Assembly (NCBI RefSeq): GCF_003597395.2
Contig: NC_133770.1
Location: 31,004,982 to 31,068,981, forward strand
DNA: 64,000 nucleotides
From: Chelonoidis abingdonii
Taxonomy: Eukaryota > Chordata > Testudines > Testudinidae
Direction of reading: 5' to 3'
Shown here: one piece after another, positions 44,346 through 56,724 of the stretch
Position numbering within the stretch: the stretch's first letter is position 1
Layout of the letters: the number at the start of each line of letters is the position of its first letter
Notes under the pieces: model-generated
Told to the model about the DNA's origin: nothing
Seen by the model: only the letters and a program-made list of their open reading frames with translations
The model's database searches: none
Position numbers and translations under genes: made by a program

Positions 44346-45639
44346 GTGTTTCATCAAATGTTGCAGTTACACCTTTTACAGTTTGTTTATTAAGGGCCAG
44401 GCTGCAAACTGGGTGAATGATCAATGGGGGAAGGAGCAAAGAGCTGTCTCCTAACACCTTGTGCCCCTGCACAGGATTCATTTCCATTGCCAATTACGTT
44501 TCAGGTTTATCTTGAAGGTGCTGGTGAGCACCTTCATTCATCAGCTGTACTTTGTTGCCATTTTCTTGAATTAGAGTGTTTCCTTGTAAAAGGATTGTGC
44601 TTAATTCAGAGTGAATTATCAAGGGTAGTGCATAGTGATTAATTCTGTAAGCCTTATGCTGTGGACTGAAATTGCTTTTCCTCATCTTGGCACGTGGCGA
44701 TCCAGTGTCCCCCTTGATGCAGTGCCCAAGAGAGCTTGGGGAAGTTACAACAGCTGTCAGGGCAGCAGTGGCAATATTTGATCATGAGTAGACAGTGATA
44801 TGCGTTTGCCAGTAAGCAAACCTGTTCTTGGCTCTTTAACACTGGTGCATCCCCAAAAGACAGAAGTATCAGTGCAAATAGAACTACACACAGTCAGTTG
44901 TTCTAAGGCTCTCAAGTATTGGGATGACATTAAGGCCTTAGTTTGCGCAGCCCTTAATGAGTGTACAAGGGCAGAAGAGACTGACAACAGTTTACCCTCC
45001 CACTTTGTATTCCTGCCCAAGTCTCAGTCAGAATCACAGCCCTTGACAGAAGGTAAGTAATTAATAATTAACTCTAGCAGTATTGACACTGCTCGACTCC
45101 CCATACTATGTGATGTTTAGATCAAACACACCCTTCTCCTGCACTTACAAACATAGCTGGCCATACATGGGGGTAGCACACATTGCCCTGTCAAAGAGAT
45201 GGTCTCTCTCCTTGCTCCTGTGGGGATCTGCAGGCCTGCAGCACAAAGAGCCCTTTACTGCTCTCATTTGATTTACATATATATAAACTAGTGCTGGAAC
45301 AGAGGTGGTCGCAAATGACACACAGGCAATTACCTCTTTCAGTACCCCTATAGCTAAAAATGAATCCCTGTTTCCCAGAGAACAGTTCTGCCTCAATAAT
45401 TCACTCTATTTAGATTAAGACAGAGAGAAAATATTCTTACTGCTTCCCACATCTTCCCTAAAGCACTGCACAACAAAACTAACAACCCAGTATTTTCTTC
45501 CAAGACTAAAAACTTGCACACACACACTAAGAAAAGGAATTTGTACGCCTATATGGAGCAGTGCCAACTGACTATCCCTGCACTAACATTATACATATAT
45601 TATGGTAATGCCTAAAAGACTGAGCTCCATTCTGGTAAG
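44346..45639. other. Nothing recognised
   Basis: Unique sequence with short domain-free frames. Confidence 0.5.
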
Positions 45640-46000
45640 TACGGTCAAGACATTTAGTTAGAGGCACTCTGTGGAACTCATTGCCACAGAATTCCACTGA
45701 TACCAAGAATTTAGCAAGATTCAAAGTGGAATTGGACATTTATATTGATAACAAGAATATCCAGATTATAATAGCTAAACTAAATGGGATGGGATATAAA
45801 ACCTCGTGCTTCAGGGTTTAAACCAATCTCTAACTAGTAGGGATTAGGATAAAACCTTCATGGGTGCAGGTTATCCCACATCTCTCTTCTGTGGGATGTC
45901 CTGCCCTTTCCTTTTAAGCATCTGGTGTTGGTCAGTGTTGGAGACAGGATACTGGTTTAGACGGTCTGTGTGTCTGATTCAAACAATTCCTTTATCCCAT
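45640..46000 (+). mobile_element. CR1 LINE 3' region, old
   Basis: CTGTGGAACTCATTGCCACA encodes the LWNSLP-type end of CR1 ORF2. GGAATTGGACATTTATATTG, GCATCTGGTGTTGGTCAGTG and GACAGGATACTGGTTTAGAC follow in CR1 order. It is more diverged than the copy at 24957-26557. Confidence 0.85.
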
Positions 46001-46065
46001 ATACACATCAAAGAACATGTGTTCTAGATACACAAAACAGACAAAGCATGGGAGAAAGGAAGTAT

Positions 46066-46262
46066 TCTTCCTCATTTCACAAATGGACAAGCAAGGCACA
46101 GAGATAGTAAGAGCCAGATCTTCCAAGGTATTTAGGTGCTAAACTCCCATTGACATCAATGTGAGTTAAACTCCTAAATATTTTTGTGGATCTGGGCCTA
46201 AATGGCTTGCCCAAGGTCATGCAGGAAGTCTGTGGCAGAGTGAAATCTTCTGCATCCCAATC
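46066..46262 (-). mobile_element. MIR-like SINE, split by a MITE at its core TTA
   Basis: On the minus strand the two parts read CTTCCTGCATGACCTTGGGC AAGCCATTTA and, after the insertion, CTATCTCTGTGCC...CATTTGTGAAATGAGG. This is the MIR core phrase (gaccttgggcaagtcacttaacctctctgtgcctcag). The insert at 46111-46198 falls exactly after its TTA. Confidence 0.75.
46111..46198. mobile_element. Palindromic MITE, TAA TSD, in MIR core
   Basis: An 88-bp palindrome has arms GAGCCAGATC...GTATTTAGGTGCTAAACTCCCATTGA and the inverse ending GATCTGGGCC. TAA lies on both sides (46108-46110, 46199-46201), as for PIF/Harbinger-type insertion. Confidence 0.8.
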
Positions 46263-47037
46263 CAATGTTGTAACAACAAAACCATCTTTCTGAATTGATA
46301 TTTTCCTTGTATTGACCACAATATTCTTGTTTAAGAATAAAGGACATGAAACAAGAAGACTCATGCCATGTCTTTAGTTGAGTTACTGCTCCCCGAACTC
46401 AATGGCAGCCAGGTTTTAAACAGGCAGCACTAAAAGTTCTCATTAAAATTGGTTCATCAAAAGTGTGTAATCTGGGAGTACTGTGATGGATCTCACAGAT
46501 ATACAGACTCTGAGATGGTGAAAGAAAATACGTTTGTGGCTAATATATTCGAGATTTTGCTCAAGAAAAAAATATCTAATCATGTTTCCCTTATAGTGTT
46601 GTGAAGATCAGTATCTGCAGAGGTTATATCTGTCCTGTAAACACCAAGTGCCCAAAGGTAATTTTAACTTTACCCTGCTTTTAATGAATTGTAAGTTTGG
46701 AGTTTCTGAGTAGTGACTTGCCTTCTTAGGCCAAATCCTATTATTCTTTCCCATTGCTGCTGTAGCCCCTGCCAGATCTGAGAAAATCTCACTCCCCACT
46801 GAACAACCACAGAGATGAATAAATACCATGCTGCACATGACGTTTTGATTTTCTCTGTGATGGATAAGTGGAGATACATTATTTCAAAAGAATAAGAACT
46901 TAAATTTACATGTCTGCGTTCATTCCGAAGCTGCCTAGAGCCAGAAGTGCACTAGGAGGGAGTGAGGAAATGTACACCATAGTACCAAGACTTATATGGA
47001 GGCATTGGGCCTAATTCTCTGCTGCTTTGCACTTTGA
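46263..47037. other. Nothing recognised
   Basis: Unique sequence with no supported feature. Confidence 0.5.
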
Positions 47038-47165
47038 GTTGTTCTAGTGCAGCCAAAAGTGATGGGCTTCATAAAGATATCACTGGGAGAGATTCTTACA
47101 CAGGAGATCAGACTAGATGGTAATAATGGTCCCTTCTGGCCTTAAAAATGTACAGATCTATTAAT
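47038..47165 (+). mobile_element. CR1 LINE 3' tail
   Basis: GATCAGACTAGATGGTAATA followed by ATGGTCCCTTCTGGCCTTAA is the standard CR1 3' terminus. The left limit is approximate. Confidence 0.85.
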
Positions 47166-49079
47166 CTTATGTGGTCTTTTAATCTATGTAAAGCGGGTGT
47201 AAAACACACAAGTGTAAGTGATCACACCAAGAAAAGGGTAGTGAAGAATCAGTCCCTCCAGAGGCCAGGGTAGGTATAATGCTCTCAGGGGAATGCTCAC
47301 CCTAATCAGAGTTGATCTCTTTGTGGTGTTTAGAATCGCTCTTAGGTCACCAGACTCTACATCCAGGGAGCACTGAAGAAATAGGAGGAGAAGGGACTTC
47401 TGGCAATCTCTCCCATCTATGCTGGGGCAGATATGATTTGGCCCAATAGATACATCTGTACATAATTTCTCAAACTATGGAATCTATCCCAACAAGTGGG
47501 ACCTAGATAGCGTCTGACAGGGGTTGAAATTCCTGCCATATGTTTTCATTTACAATCTTGAAAATAGGAAAATGCTAATTCATTGGTGGCCTGGACTCTG
47601 CCTTTTATACTTTTCTGTATGTTGTTCCAGCTCCAACTAGAGTCCCACACCCAGCAGGAACTGGGAGGAGTTTCTTCTGTAGTGATTTACCTGGGCACTG
47701 GGGGTTACTGCGGCACTAAGGGCAGAGATGCTGTCTCTCCTCTGCTCTCAGTGTTTCCTCTGCTGATGCTAAGCCAGCATAGGGCCAGCTGATAGGTGAA
47801 GGCGGCAGGTGCAGCACTGTTTTACCAGCAGGGAGGCAAGAGTGACAGAGTTTGAGGGAGGGGAGAAAGAAGAGGCTCTAGGGGAAACAGTCTGGCAGTG
47901 ATGGGGACCAAAGAGGGACCCAGTGAAGTAGGGTTGAAGGGGATACATGTGAGGAAAGAAGGTCTCAAGGCAGGATGGGCAAAGCAGGACATGGGTGGGA
48001 ACAGGGGCTCCAGGAGGAGCAGACTAGGGAGGGACAGCGACTCAGAAGGGATCTGCTGCCAAGTTAGAAAGAGAACAGGCTGTGGAGACGGGGATCCCTT
48101 GAGTCTCTTCTCCCCCATACTCTCACTACCTTTCATTTCCCCCTGCAATTTTCAAGTCACTCTCCAGTTTGGGATTGGATCAGTCTTTCCACATAGGGAT
48201 AAACTCTGCACAGCAACAAGTTCATCCACTTAAATGAAACATGTCAAGATAAAAACTGTTGTAACTGTATATACTTTGGTTTCCTGGTATTTCATTGATA
48301 GTTGATATTGTTTCTAGCATACGCAAAGCTCAATTGCTTTGGTAAAAACGGGCCTGATGGCAAAAAGTTTGAGAACTACTGCAATAAGAAATACTTCGCT
48401 GCAATGCAGCCATCTTTGGAGTGGAACATGGCAGCTATACAACAGCCCACAGCAACACTACACAATGTGCACAACATGATGTGAAGAATACTCACCCTAC
48501 CTAAAACAGCAGGGGTGAGTTAAATAGACACAATGTAATTACTAAAGCAGTATGAAACCCAGTGGTTTTGTTTCACAAGCAATCACATGAATATTTCCAT
48601 CAGTAAGTGCTCTTAACCATCCGCTCCCCAAGTTTCACTGTGACTTTTGTCTTCTGCCAAGTTCCAGCTGGTTTTGCAATGTAACACAGTGGAAGGGCAG
48701 ATTTCATATTCAAAGACATGAATCAGCCAAGATTGCTCAAAAGAGTTGAGGAATCCAAAGGGTTTTGAAAACAAATAAGGAGAGTTTAGCACAGTTTGGA
48801 TTTCATTCTGAACTTTATATACAACTGTAGTCATTTCCCAATGAGTAGCACTAGAATTTGGCTAAGACATTGGGGTAAACACCCCCACTCTTATGAAATG
48901 TGCCTTGGACTATTTAGTAACTATAAGTGTGTTATTACTAGAGGTCTCTCAGAGCCATGGAGTTCAGATCTGGATTCAGATCCACATATAAACAGCTCCA
49001 AGGTTGGGGGGTATTTGAAACTAGTGTTCTAGTTTGGGAGAGCCTAATAAAAGTATTTAGCACTTAGATTGCATAACAC
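47166..49079. other. Nothing recognised
   Basis: Bases 47820-48070 are purine-rich (GGGAGG, AAGGAG words) and produce composition-driven frames. The rest appears unique. Confidence 0.5.
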
Positions 49080-49240
49080 TTCACATCTTCAAGGGCTGTA
49101 CAAATGTCAATGACTTATCTTCCCATTGGTTTCACTAGCTCAGTTTTCAAGGTGAGGAAACTGAGAAAAGAGAGTTTATTTTAAGTGATTTGGCCAAGGG
49201 CACACAGGAAGGCAGTGTCCGGGCGTGGCAAGCCACAGGG
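49080..49240 (-). mobile_element. MIR-like SINE, uninterrupted core
   Basis: On the minus strand it reads CTTCCTGTGTGCCCTTGGCC AAATCACTT...CTCAGTTTCCTCACC, the MIR core. Here the TTA site carries no insertion, which gives a local comparison for the split copies. Confidence 0.65.
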
Positions 49241-50766
49241 GCTGTGCTTCCTCTAATAATGAAGAGCCCAATCCTGAAATCTTTACTCAGGATAAATGCC
49301 AGTGAAATTAATATGGCCTAATGGACTGAACGTGGGGCTGTGAAAACTCCTGAGTTCTAGTCTCTGGTTTTCTACTCACTCCAGATATGTCCTTGGTTAC
49401 ACATCTTAACCTCAGAGCGTCTCCTCTCCAGTACTGTAAACTAGGGTTTCCAGTAAGGGTTGTCAGTACTCTGACATTCACACTGCCCTCATTTCAGCAA
49501 AAACTTGAAGCTGGAAATCTAATGGACAATAAGTCTGATTCGTCTCCTGCTTATACGCCATTGTAACTGGATTGAGTTACTCCTGGTTTTTGCCAGCTAA
49601 GTGAAAGGAGGTTCAACCCCCCATTCGATTCCTGACTTGAAAAACGTGGGCCCATTTCAAACAAAGCTATCTCAATGCCTGATACTACTCATATCGTGTG
49701 CTATCATGTCACAACAAAAGGCAGTTGGTAGCTTATCTGAGATGTTGATCACATTTTCATGAACATATTGTTGGTACAAAGCAGCTACACTTAATTCTTT
49801 TTTGGGGAGGGATCCTTTGTAGAGTCTCCCCTCTTCTCTTTCTGCCCATCTGCAGCTGGTAAATTATTTCTGTTCAATTTAATCCATTTTTTATTATTCT
49901 TCAAAATCTCTCATTTTATGTTTCTGCCATTGCTCAAAATAACTCCTTGCAAAAGCTCAGCAGTATTGTCATAAGGGATGTCATGTTTCATGCAGTATGG
50001 GCATATCGTCTTGGAGTTAATGAATTAGTAAATGAGCAAGTAGTGATTTGAAATTAGTTAATTGTCTTAACTTAAAAATCTATGTATTAATGAATTCTAT
50101 TAAGTGAGCCGCCGTTTTATTGTCTTTGACATTTTCCCCACTTGGTTTCCTTCCCTGTCTCTCAGTTTTAGTGCTGAGTGCGTGAGATGACTAAATGGAG
50201 GGGTTCTAATGTGCACAGATTTTTTGCTTATGCTACTTAGAAGGATCTCAGCACCATTCCCAGTTTGTATCCTCAGATAACCTCTGACCTACAGCTGATA
50301 TGCTTGTTACATTTGATGGTTCTTGTATAGCCTGCATCTAAGGTTACTCACAACCCTTGCTGACTTCACCTACATTTTGTTTCTAGATATTCTGTCAAAA
50401 CTGCTAGATCTCTCTGTTTGCAAACATTAATTAAGCTTCATCTACCTATTTAATAGCTTGAGAAACTGTTGCATGACAGTCAATATTACAGTTATAACTA
50501 GAACTGTGCTGACAGGAAACCCAATACAACAGGAAATTCATCTGACCCCAGGTTTCACGGAAGATTTGAAATCCAGACAGGAACTTGGAGCTGAAGGCAA
50601 AACTCAGGATGGGTATCTGAACAGGCCAGATTACAAAACTGAATCCTAACTGTGGTCTGATAAGCCAGTCTCAGGTAGTCCTGTGGATAGGGAGCTGGGG
50701 ATGACACTCTGCCTGGTGCATAGGGTGTATGCATCTGGTGTAGAAGAGCAGAATCTTACTATGTTG
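49241..50766. other. Nothing recognised; possible MITE half-sites
   Basis: AATCCTGAAATCTTTACTCAGG (49270) and GTAACTGGATTGAGTTACTCC (49565) look like half-arms of palindromic MITEs, but their partners are not clear. Confidence 0.4.
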
Positions 50767-50938
50767 GGGGGAGGAATAGCTCAGTGGTTTGCTCATTGGT
50801 CTGCTAAACCTAGGGTTGTGAGCTCAGTCCTTGAGGGGGTCATTTAGGGATTTTAGGGATTGGTCCTGCTTTGAGCAGGAAGTTGGATTAGATGATCTCT
50901 TGAGGTCCCTTCCAACCCTAATAATCTATGATTCTGTA
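50767..50938 (+). mobile_element. tRNA-derived SINE with CR1-like tail
   Basis: The A-box-like ATAGCTCAGTGGTTTGCTC and B-box-like GGGTTGTGAGCTCAGTCC form the polymerase III head. The body GGGGGTCATTTAGGGA and the CR1-like tail with GAGGTCCCTTCCAACCCTAA and TAATCTATGATTCTGTATG follow. Confidence 0.92.
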
Positions 50939-52093
50939 TGCCACTTAGGTAGTATAGTCTTAAGGCCACTGCTGGATTCCTCAGAGCTCACCATCTCTTT
51001 CCCAAAAAATTGTTCATTTCAGGGATTTTCAGTGTAGTGGCCTTTTAATATGGATTTGAGGTGCAGAGTACTTCCTGCACTGGACTGCACACCCTGATTT
51101 CCCTTTGGTTTCAGTTGGATTTGTAGGGACACAGCATTTCATAAATTAAGGCACTTGAATCTCCAGTTTTGGTTTATTGTTTTTAACCTAAAATCAAGCA
51201 CCTTGTCTCTTTCTCTCCTGTCAATAAAGTAAATATGCGAGTGATCTTTGGGTTCCTTTACAACAAGGGCTCCAGCCCAAAAACCACTTAACTACATGCT
51301 TAACTCTAAGTTGAAATTAAAAGGCTTACTCCAGTGCTTCAGTGCTTTGTTAGATTAAGGCCTAGATTTACAATTGTATTTATGATCACAGGTAGACTCA
51401 CTAGAGCACCCAGGAAATATAATTTTATATTTGTTCCTTCATCTCATTCCTCTGGGAATCCTGTAACAGAGGGAGATAGTTATTTTCTCATTATGAATGG
51501 TCTCCATCAGAAAGCAGAAATGCAAGTTTAATAGTGCATTATTTCTGTGTCTCAGGGGGAAGAGGATAGCAGAGAATGGAAATGTGCTTATGAATATAAT
51601 ATACTTTAGATTAAGTTATGAGGCTCTTTCATCAAGGATAGCCTTGTTACAGATGTTACAAGCACCTGTTGAGGATGAAAGGCATTAGAACAACGGCTTA
51701 TGGCGTTGCTATAGCTAGGTCTTCCATCAGCACTTCCATTCTAAAGCCCTTTTTCCTATGGGCTTATTGCTCAACAGCAAAAATTCATTCGTGGCTGAAA
51801 CGTAGCAAACCAAGTCTCACCCAGGAGGAGCAATTTTGTTTGTCTGTTTTTTTTATTTTTTTCATTTTTATTAATTTTTTTAATTGCTGTTGCGAAGTTT
51901 AATTTATTCATATTTGAGAAGAAGTTCATATATTTTAAGTACTTGGTTGCTTTTAATTTTGTTCCTCAAAACCAGCATTATGTTGAAAAATGAGCTAGAA
52001 AGCAAACAATTATTTCACAATCAGTCAGGACCATATTCTCCTCTCTGCTTTCTGTGAGGAGCAAGGAGGCAAAAGAAGCAAAACTTACTGAGT
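50939..52093. other. Nothing recognised; T-rich tract near 51846
   Basis: Unique AT-rich sequence. The T-rich run at 51840-51890 makes a phenylalanine-rich frame by composition. Confidence 0.5.
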
Positions 52094-52098
52094 GCAGG

Positions 52099-52894
52099 TG
52101 TCAAGGTTTCTTTCCCCACTCTGAACTTTAGGGTACAGATGTGGGGGACCTGCATGGACACTTCTAAGTTTAATTACTAACTTAGATCTGGTAACCCTGC
52201 CACCACCCAGAATTCCAGTGTCTGGGGCACTCTCTGTTCCCCCAAACTTTGTCCTCTCCCTGGGTTGCCTTGAGGGACTTCACCAATTCCCTGGTGAACA
52301 CAGATCCAAACCCCTTGTATCTTAAAACAAGTAGAAATTTACCATCCCCTTCCTTTCCCCCCCACCAATCCCAGGTGAGTCCAGATCCAATCCCTTTGGA
52401 TCTTAAAACAAGGAAAAATCAATCAGGTTCTTAAAAAGAAAGCTTTTAATTAAAGAAAGAAAAGGTAAAAATTATCTCTTTAAAAGCAGGATGGAAAATG
52501 CTTTACTGGGTAATTAGATTCCTAGGGCCCGCCCTAGCCTTAGGTTCAAAGTTACAGCAAACAGAGGTAAAATCCTTCCAGTAAAAAGAAACATTTACAA
52601 GTTGAGAAAACAAAAATAAGACTAACATGCCTTGCCTGGTTAATTACTTACAAGTTTGAAACATGAGAGACTGATTCAGAAAGATTTGGAGAGCCTGGAT
52701 TGATGTCCCATCCCTCTCAGTCCGGAGAGCGAACAACAACAAAAAGAGCACAAACAAAAGACTTTCATCCACCAAAATTTCAAAGTATCTTGACCCCCTA
52801 TTGGTCCTCTGGTCAGGTGTCAGCCAGGTTTACTAAGCTTCTTAACCCTTTACAGGTAAAAGAGACATTAACCCTTAACTATCTGTTTATGACA
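52099..52894 (-). mobile_element. LTR (solo), perfect 5-bp TSD GCAGG
   Basis: The 796-bp block begins TGTCAAGG and ends TTATGACA, with GCAGG immediately on both sides (52094-52098, 52895-52899). TG...CA ends with a 5-bp duplication identify an LTR. On the minus strand a TTTAATTAAAAGC segment (about 52440-52452) could supply an ATTAAA poly(A) signal, which suggests minus orientation. No internal retroviral sequence adjoins it, so it is a solo LTR. I recognise the family as abundant in turtles, without a name. Confidence 0.85.
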
Positions 52895-52899
52895 GCAGG

Positions 52900-53982
52900 G
52901 TGCACCAACTCTGTTGCACACTTTCGTCTTACCCTGACGCTGCAGAATATTTACCCATGGAGAAACTCTAGGATCAGAACTTCACATAGGCTTAGGAGTG
53001 AGTGCTGCTCTCTGTCATTCTTCCCTTTAGACCTCACGGATTTCCTGTTGGATTAATGGTGCTCCAAGCATACTGGGTATCCCCTGAAACTGCTACTGCA
53101 GAACTGTGATGGGAAACAGTCTTGATAGAGCTTCTGCAGGAGTTTGGGAGACTATCGGGACAGCAATGTGGACACGCAGGGGCACTGTGGGTGTCCTGAG
53201 ATCTAAATCTGCTGGTTTGGGGGTCCTGCCAATTCTGGGGATGATGACCCTACTGTGCATTCCTTGGGTGTGGGGTTAACCTCATGCTCAGCAGAACAAT
53301 GAGGAGGCATCTCTGTGAGATGTATTGCACAGAACTCCATGCTTTCTTTGAGGGGTATTCATACACTAGGGAGAACATGGCCCCCAGTATTTTGGAAAAA
53401 CCCATTTCCAGTGAAAGAAACATTTAACTGTGGTAAATTGTTGTTACTGATACTCAGTGACTAATTTTCATGAAAAGATTTAATTTTTACCACTGTGTTC
53501 AGTGTAATACTCAAAACAGTAATTCAAAATAACACTGCCCTCCTAAAACTGTACATCAGGCATGGGCATAGCTGAGGAGCAGATATCAGAACAGCCTCAT
53601 TCTCCCCAAAATGATGTTTTTACATCTGTTTTCCTAGTATAGGCATAGTTTTTTCAGTAAGAGCTTAATCCTGTGGTTTTTAGGCAGGTAAAACTCCGTG
53701 TGACACTGGTTATCCTCTCATTCACGCTGGTGAGAGTCAGGACACACTTGAATGAAGTCAAAGGAACAACACACGTTTGAAACTGGCAAAAGGGAGAGGA
53801 GAATCAGACCTAGTGATTTCAGTGGATGTTTTACCAGAGTAAAGGCTTCAGGATTGGATCTTAAATTGGAGGACAAAAAGTCAAGTGTCTGTTCCAGGAA
53901 TACTCCCAATCCCCAATCCCCGCTCAGGGACTGTTGTGACAGAAATGTATAAATTAGAGATGGAAACGTCCTACTTGATCAT
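52900..53982. other. Nothing recognised
   Basis: Unique sequence with no supported gene or element. Confidence 0.5.
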
Positions 53983-53985
53983 TAA

Positions 53986-54057
53986 GGGCTGGATCAAAAG
54001 CTCACTGAAATCAATGAAAAAACTCCCTTTGATTGCTCTGGGCTTTGTATCAGCCCC
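53986..54057. mobile_element. Palindromic MITE, TAA TSD
   Basis: GGGCTGGATCAAAAGCTCA and GGGCTTTGTATCAGCCCC are inverted arms. TAA flanks at 53983-53985 and 54058-54060. Confidence 0.7.
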
Positions 54058-54312
54058 TAAATGCATTCCTCAAAAATGCAGATTTGCATTGCATTATCTC
54101 CAGTGTATTTTCTAATGCTTTGTCCAGTTTTGTTTGAAAATGATCAAAGTGATGGCACTTCCACCATAAGTGGAAATCTGAACCTCAGAGTGGATGGAAT
54201 TTTTTCCTTCATTCTTAATTTCAGTTTTTCCTTGTATAATAATAATGTAAAGTAGTGTCTGAGTCTTGGATTATTTAAAAAATTTTTTTACAGTGTCTGC
54301 AACATCAGAATC

Positions 54313-54314
<2 letters not shown>

Positions 54315-54361
<47 letters not shown>
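54315..54361. repeat. (CA)n microsatellite
   Basis: About 23 uninterrupted CA units. Confidence 0.98.
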
Positions 54362-54363
<2 letters not shown>

Positions 54364-56514
54364 CAGTCAACTTCCAGAAGAGCAAAATTTCTTCCTGCCA
54401 CAGTATGTCAATGTTCTGCAGACATTGCACCTATAGGAGTTTCACGTTGTCAGAGTGAGATGGGAACAAACCAAAACCCTAGAATGCTGGTTTCCTCTCT
54501 TTATTTCTTTAACCTCCTTCCTGATGTCTGACCAGGTGGGTGGGAAAAGGTTAGCTGGGTAAAGTCTGTAGGATCTCTTTAACTTCATTATCCCTGTGTC
54601 TTGAACTTACACCATGTTACAAATTGGAAACATCTTAATTGCTTGTCCTCAATCCGATATTCCTCGTATACCCAATGTTTCCTGAAAGATGATCCCTGTA
54701 AAGAGCCCGCTATCCCCACAAAGCAGAATTCCAAAGGTTGTGACTCAGACTGCAATTTATTATGCAAAATTTCCTGTTACAATGCAAGTTTCTGCCTTGC
54801 TGAGCGCCTACCCCAGCTCTTCTGTGTAATGTAGCATGTTAGTGTGACTGTAAGCACTTTAATAAGAAAAGAATTGATTTTTTAGCTGGCACAGGATTCT
54901 AATGATTGGAAATAATATATTGATTTTTTTAAATTAAAGCCATCTTCACATTCATAGTGGAAGGGCCTGCCTTTCTGGGAATTTATCACCATAGCCCTTG
55001 GGTGAAGCTTGCAATTACTGGTGCCATACACTGACCATAAGGAAAGGGAAACAAATTATTAGGACAGAAAAGTTTCTTTTTAAAAAAAGTTAGTGTTAGC
55101 TCTCATGGAAGATAGAGTGCACTGGCTACAAAAGTCATCTGGCTTATGCAGAGAATAGACACACTGCAAGAAACAGCAACCTACCCCCATAATGCCACTG
55201 GTTGAGAGGCACCACTGTGCCGAATGAGTGGGTAGTTCAGTCTCCAGTCTTTTAGCCTGCCTGTCTGAGGCTGCCAACATGGTGCCCATTTTGATGGTGT
55301 TTTTTGATTTGGAGCAATATGCAAGGAGACCTTGATCCTATGTCTCAGGTTATTGCTATTGCATATATCTAACAGATTTGTTCTTGAACCTAACATTTAT
55401 TAGAATTATTATTTTATTTTATTATTGATTTTTTATTAATTTTATGTCACAGAGTACCTACCAACAAGTGGCTTTCATTTTTTAGAAAAACGTAAATTAA
55501 CCCTTCTCCCATAAATTAACATGCCACCCCAACAAGTGGTGACACTAAATCCATCACAAACCTGTCACTAACTGATGATTAAAGAGTAGGGATGGAATAA
55601 TAACATGCCTAAAGCAGCAGAGGGACAAGAGCTGCATGCAGAATATGTACTGTCTGATAGCTGTTCCTGTATATAGGCTATACTATATAAAATTGAGGAT
55701 ATAGGAAAGCTACTGTTGGGATAGAAAATATCCCTTCTGCCATTTTCTTTAGTGTGGTAACAGAAGTCTGGTATCAGATTTGTACATACATATATTACGT
55801 CAAAGCATTCCCTTATTCAGGGTTCTGGAGCAATTGACTAACTGCACTTAATGTGCTGCATCTGTGTACTTGGTGCACATCAGATACCTACTGTTATATG
55901 CAGGGCCACAATTTTGTTATGCCAGTTTTTGATAAATTTTGTGACAGAACTTCAGGAAAACAAGTATATGTCATGGAAAGGGGGGAGGTTCCTGTAGGGG
56001 GCTGGAGAGTGAGGCTACCTTACATGCACCCCACAACAGAAACTCCTGCCCCACACAGCCTACTGCTCTGGCCATTGCGACCTGGCCCACATGATTGCAA
56101 TGCTATTCAGGTTTGGCACATCCATCTCTCCATAGATGGTGGTGTGACCCTGTGCACTAGATCATAATGTCACTCAGTTTGTGGGCATTTCACGGACTTT
56201 ATTCAAATTTATGGTTTCTGTGACCACAACATCCATGAGAAAATTATGGCCTGAGTTCTATGTCCATCGATTGTAAACTTTTCAGAGCAGCATCTCTAGG
56301 CCTGATTGTGATCTGTATTACAATGGGGTAAATCAGGAGTAATTCCACTGAAGTAGTGAACTAACAGAATTCCATCACTGGCAGACTCAGAACTGTAAGA
56401 CATTTTATAACCTTTTAAATTTACAGTACCAGCCATTGCCACAGTTATTCCATTGCATACCCAGGACCCATAGTGGTTCTACTACTTTGTCTGCTACTTG
56501 GTCTATCCATAAAC
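54362..56514. other. Nothing recognised
   Basis: Mostly unique AT-rich sequence. CCTGATTGTGATCTG...GGAGTAATTCCACTGAAGT near 56300 may be a decayed MITE. Confidence 0.45.
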
Positions 56515-56517
56515 TTA

Positions 56518-56589
56518 GGGCCTCATTCAAAGTCCACTGAAGTCAGTGGAAAAAATTCCATTGATCTCAACGGACTTTTGATCAGGGCA
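56518..56589. mobile_element. Palindromic MITE, TTA TSD
   Basis: GGGCCTCATTCAAAGTCCAC and CGGACTTTTGATCAGGGCA are inverted arms around CAGTGGA...TCCATTG. TTA lies at 56515-56517 and 56590-56592. Confidence 0.7.
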
Positions 56590-56724
56590 TTAGCTTCCAG
56601 GTGGATCAGCCAACAGCTTTCTCTCTGTCATCTGTGAGATGTAACTGCAAGAAAACGCCTACCCACGTATGCTGAGCATACATACAGCATGTTGGACTGG
56701 GATGCAGGAGGAATGAAAGAGATA

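Noticed and set aside
54315..54361. Possible regulatory Z-DNA-forming CA tract
   Set aside because: A simple (CA)n microsatellite with no nearby gene to support a role.
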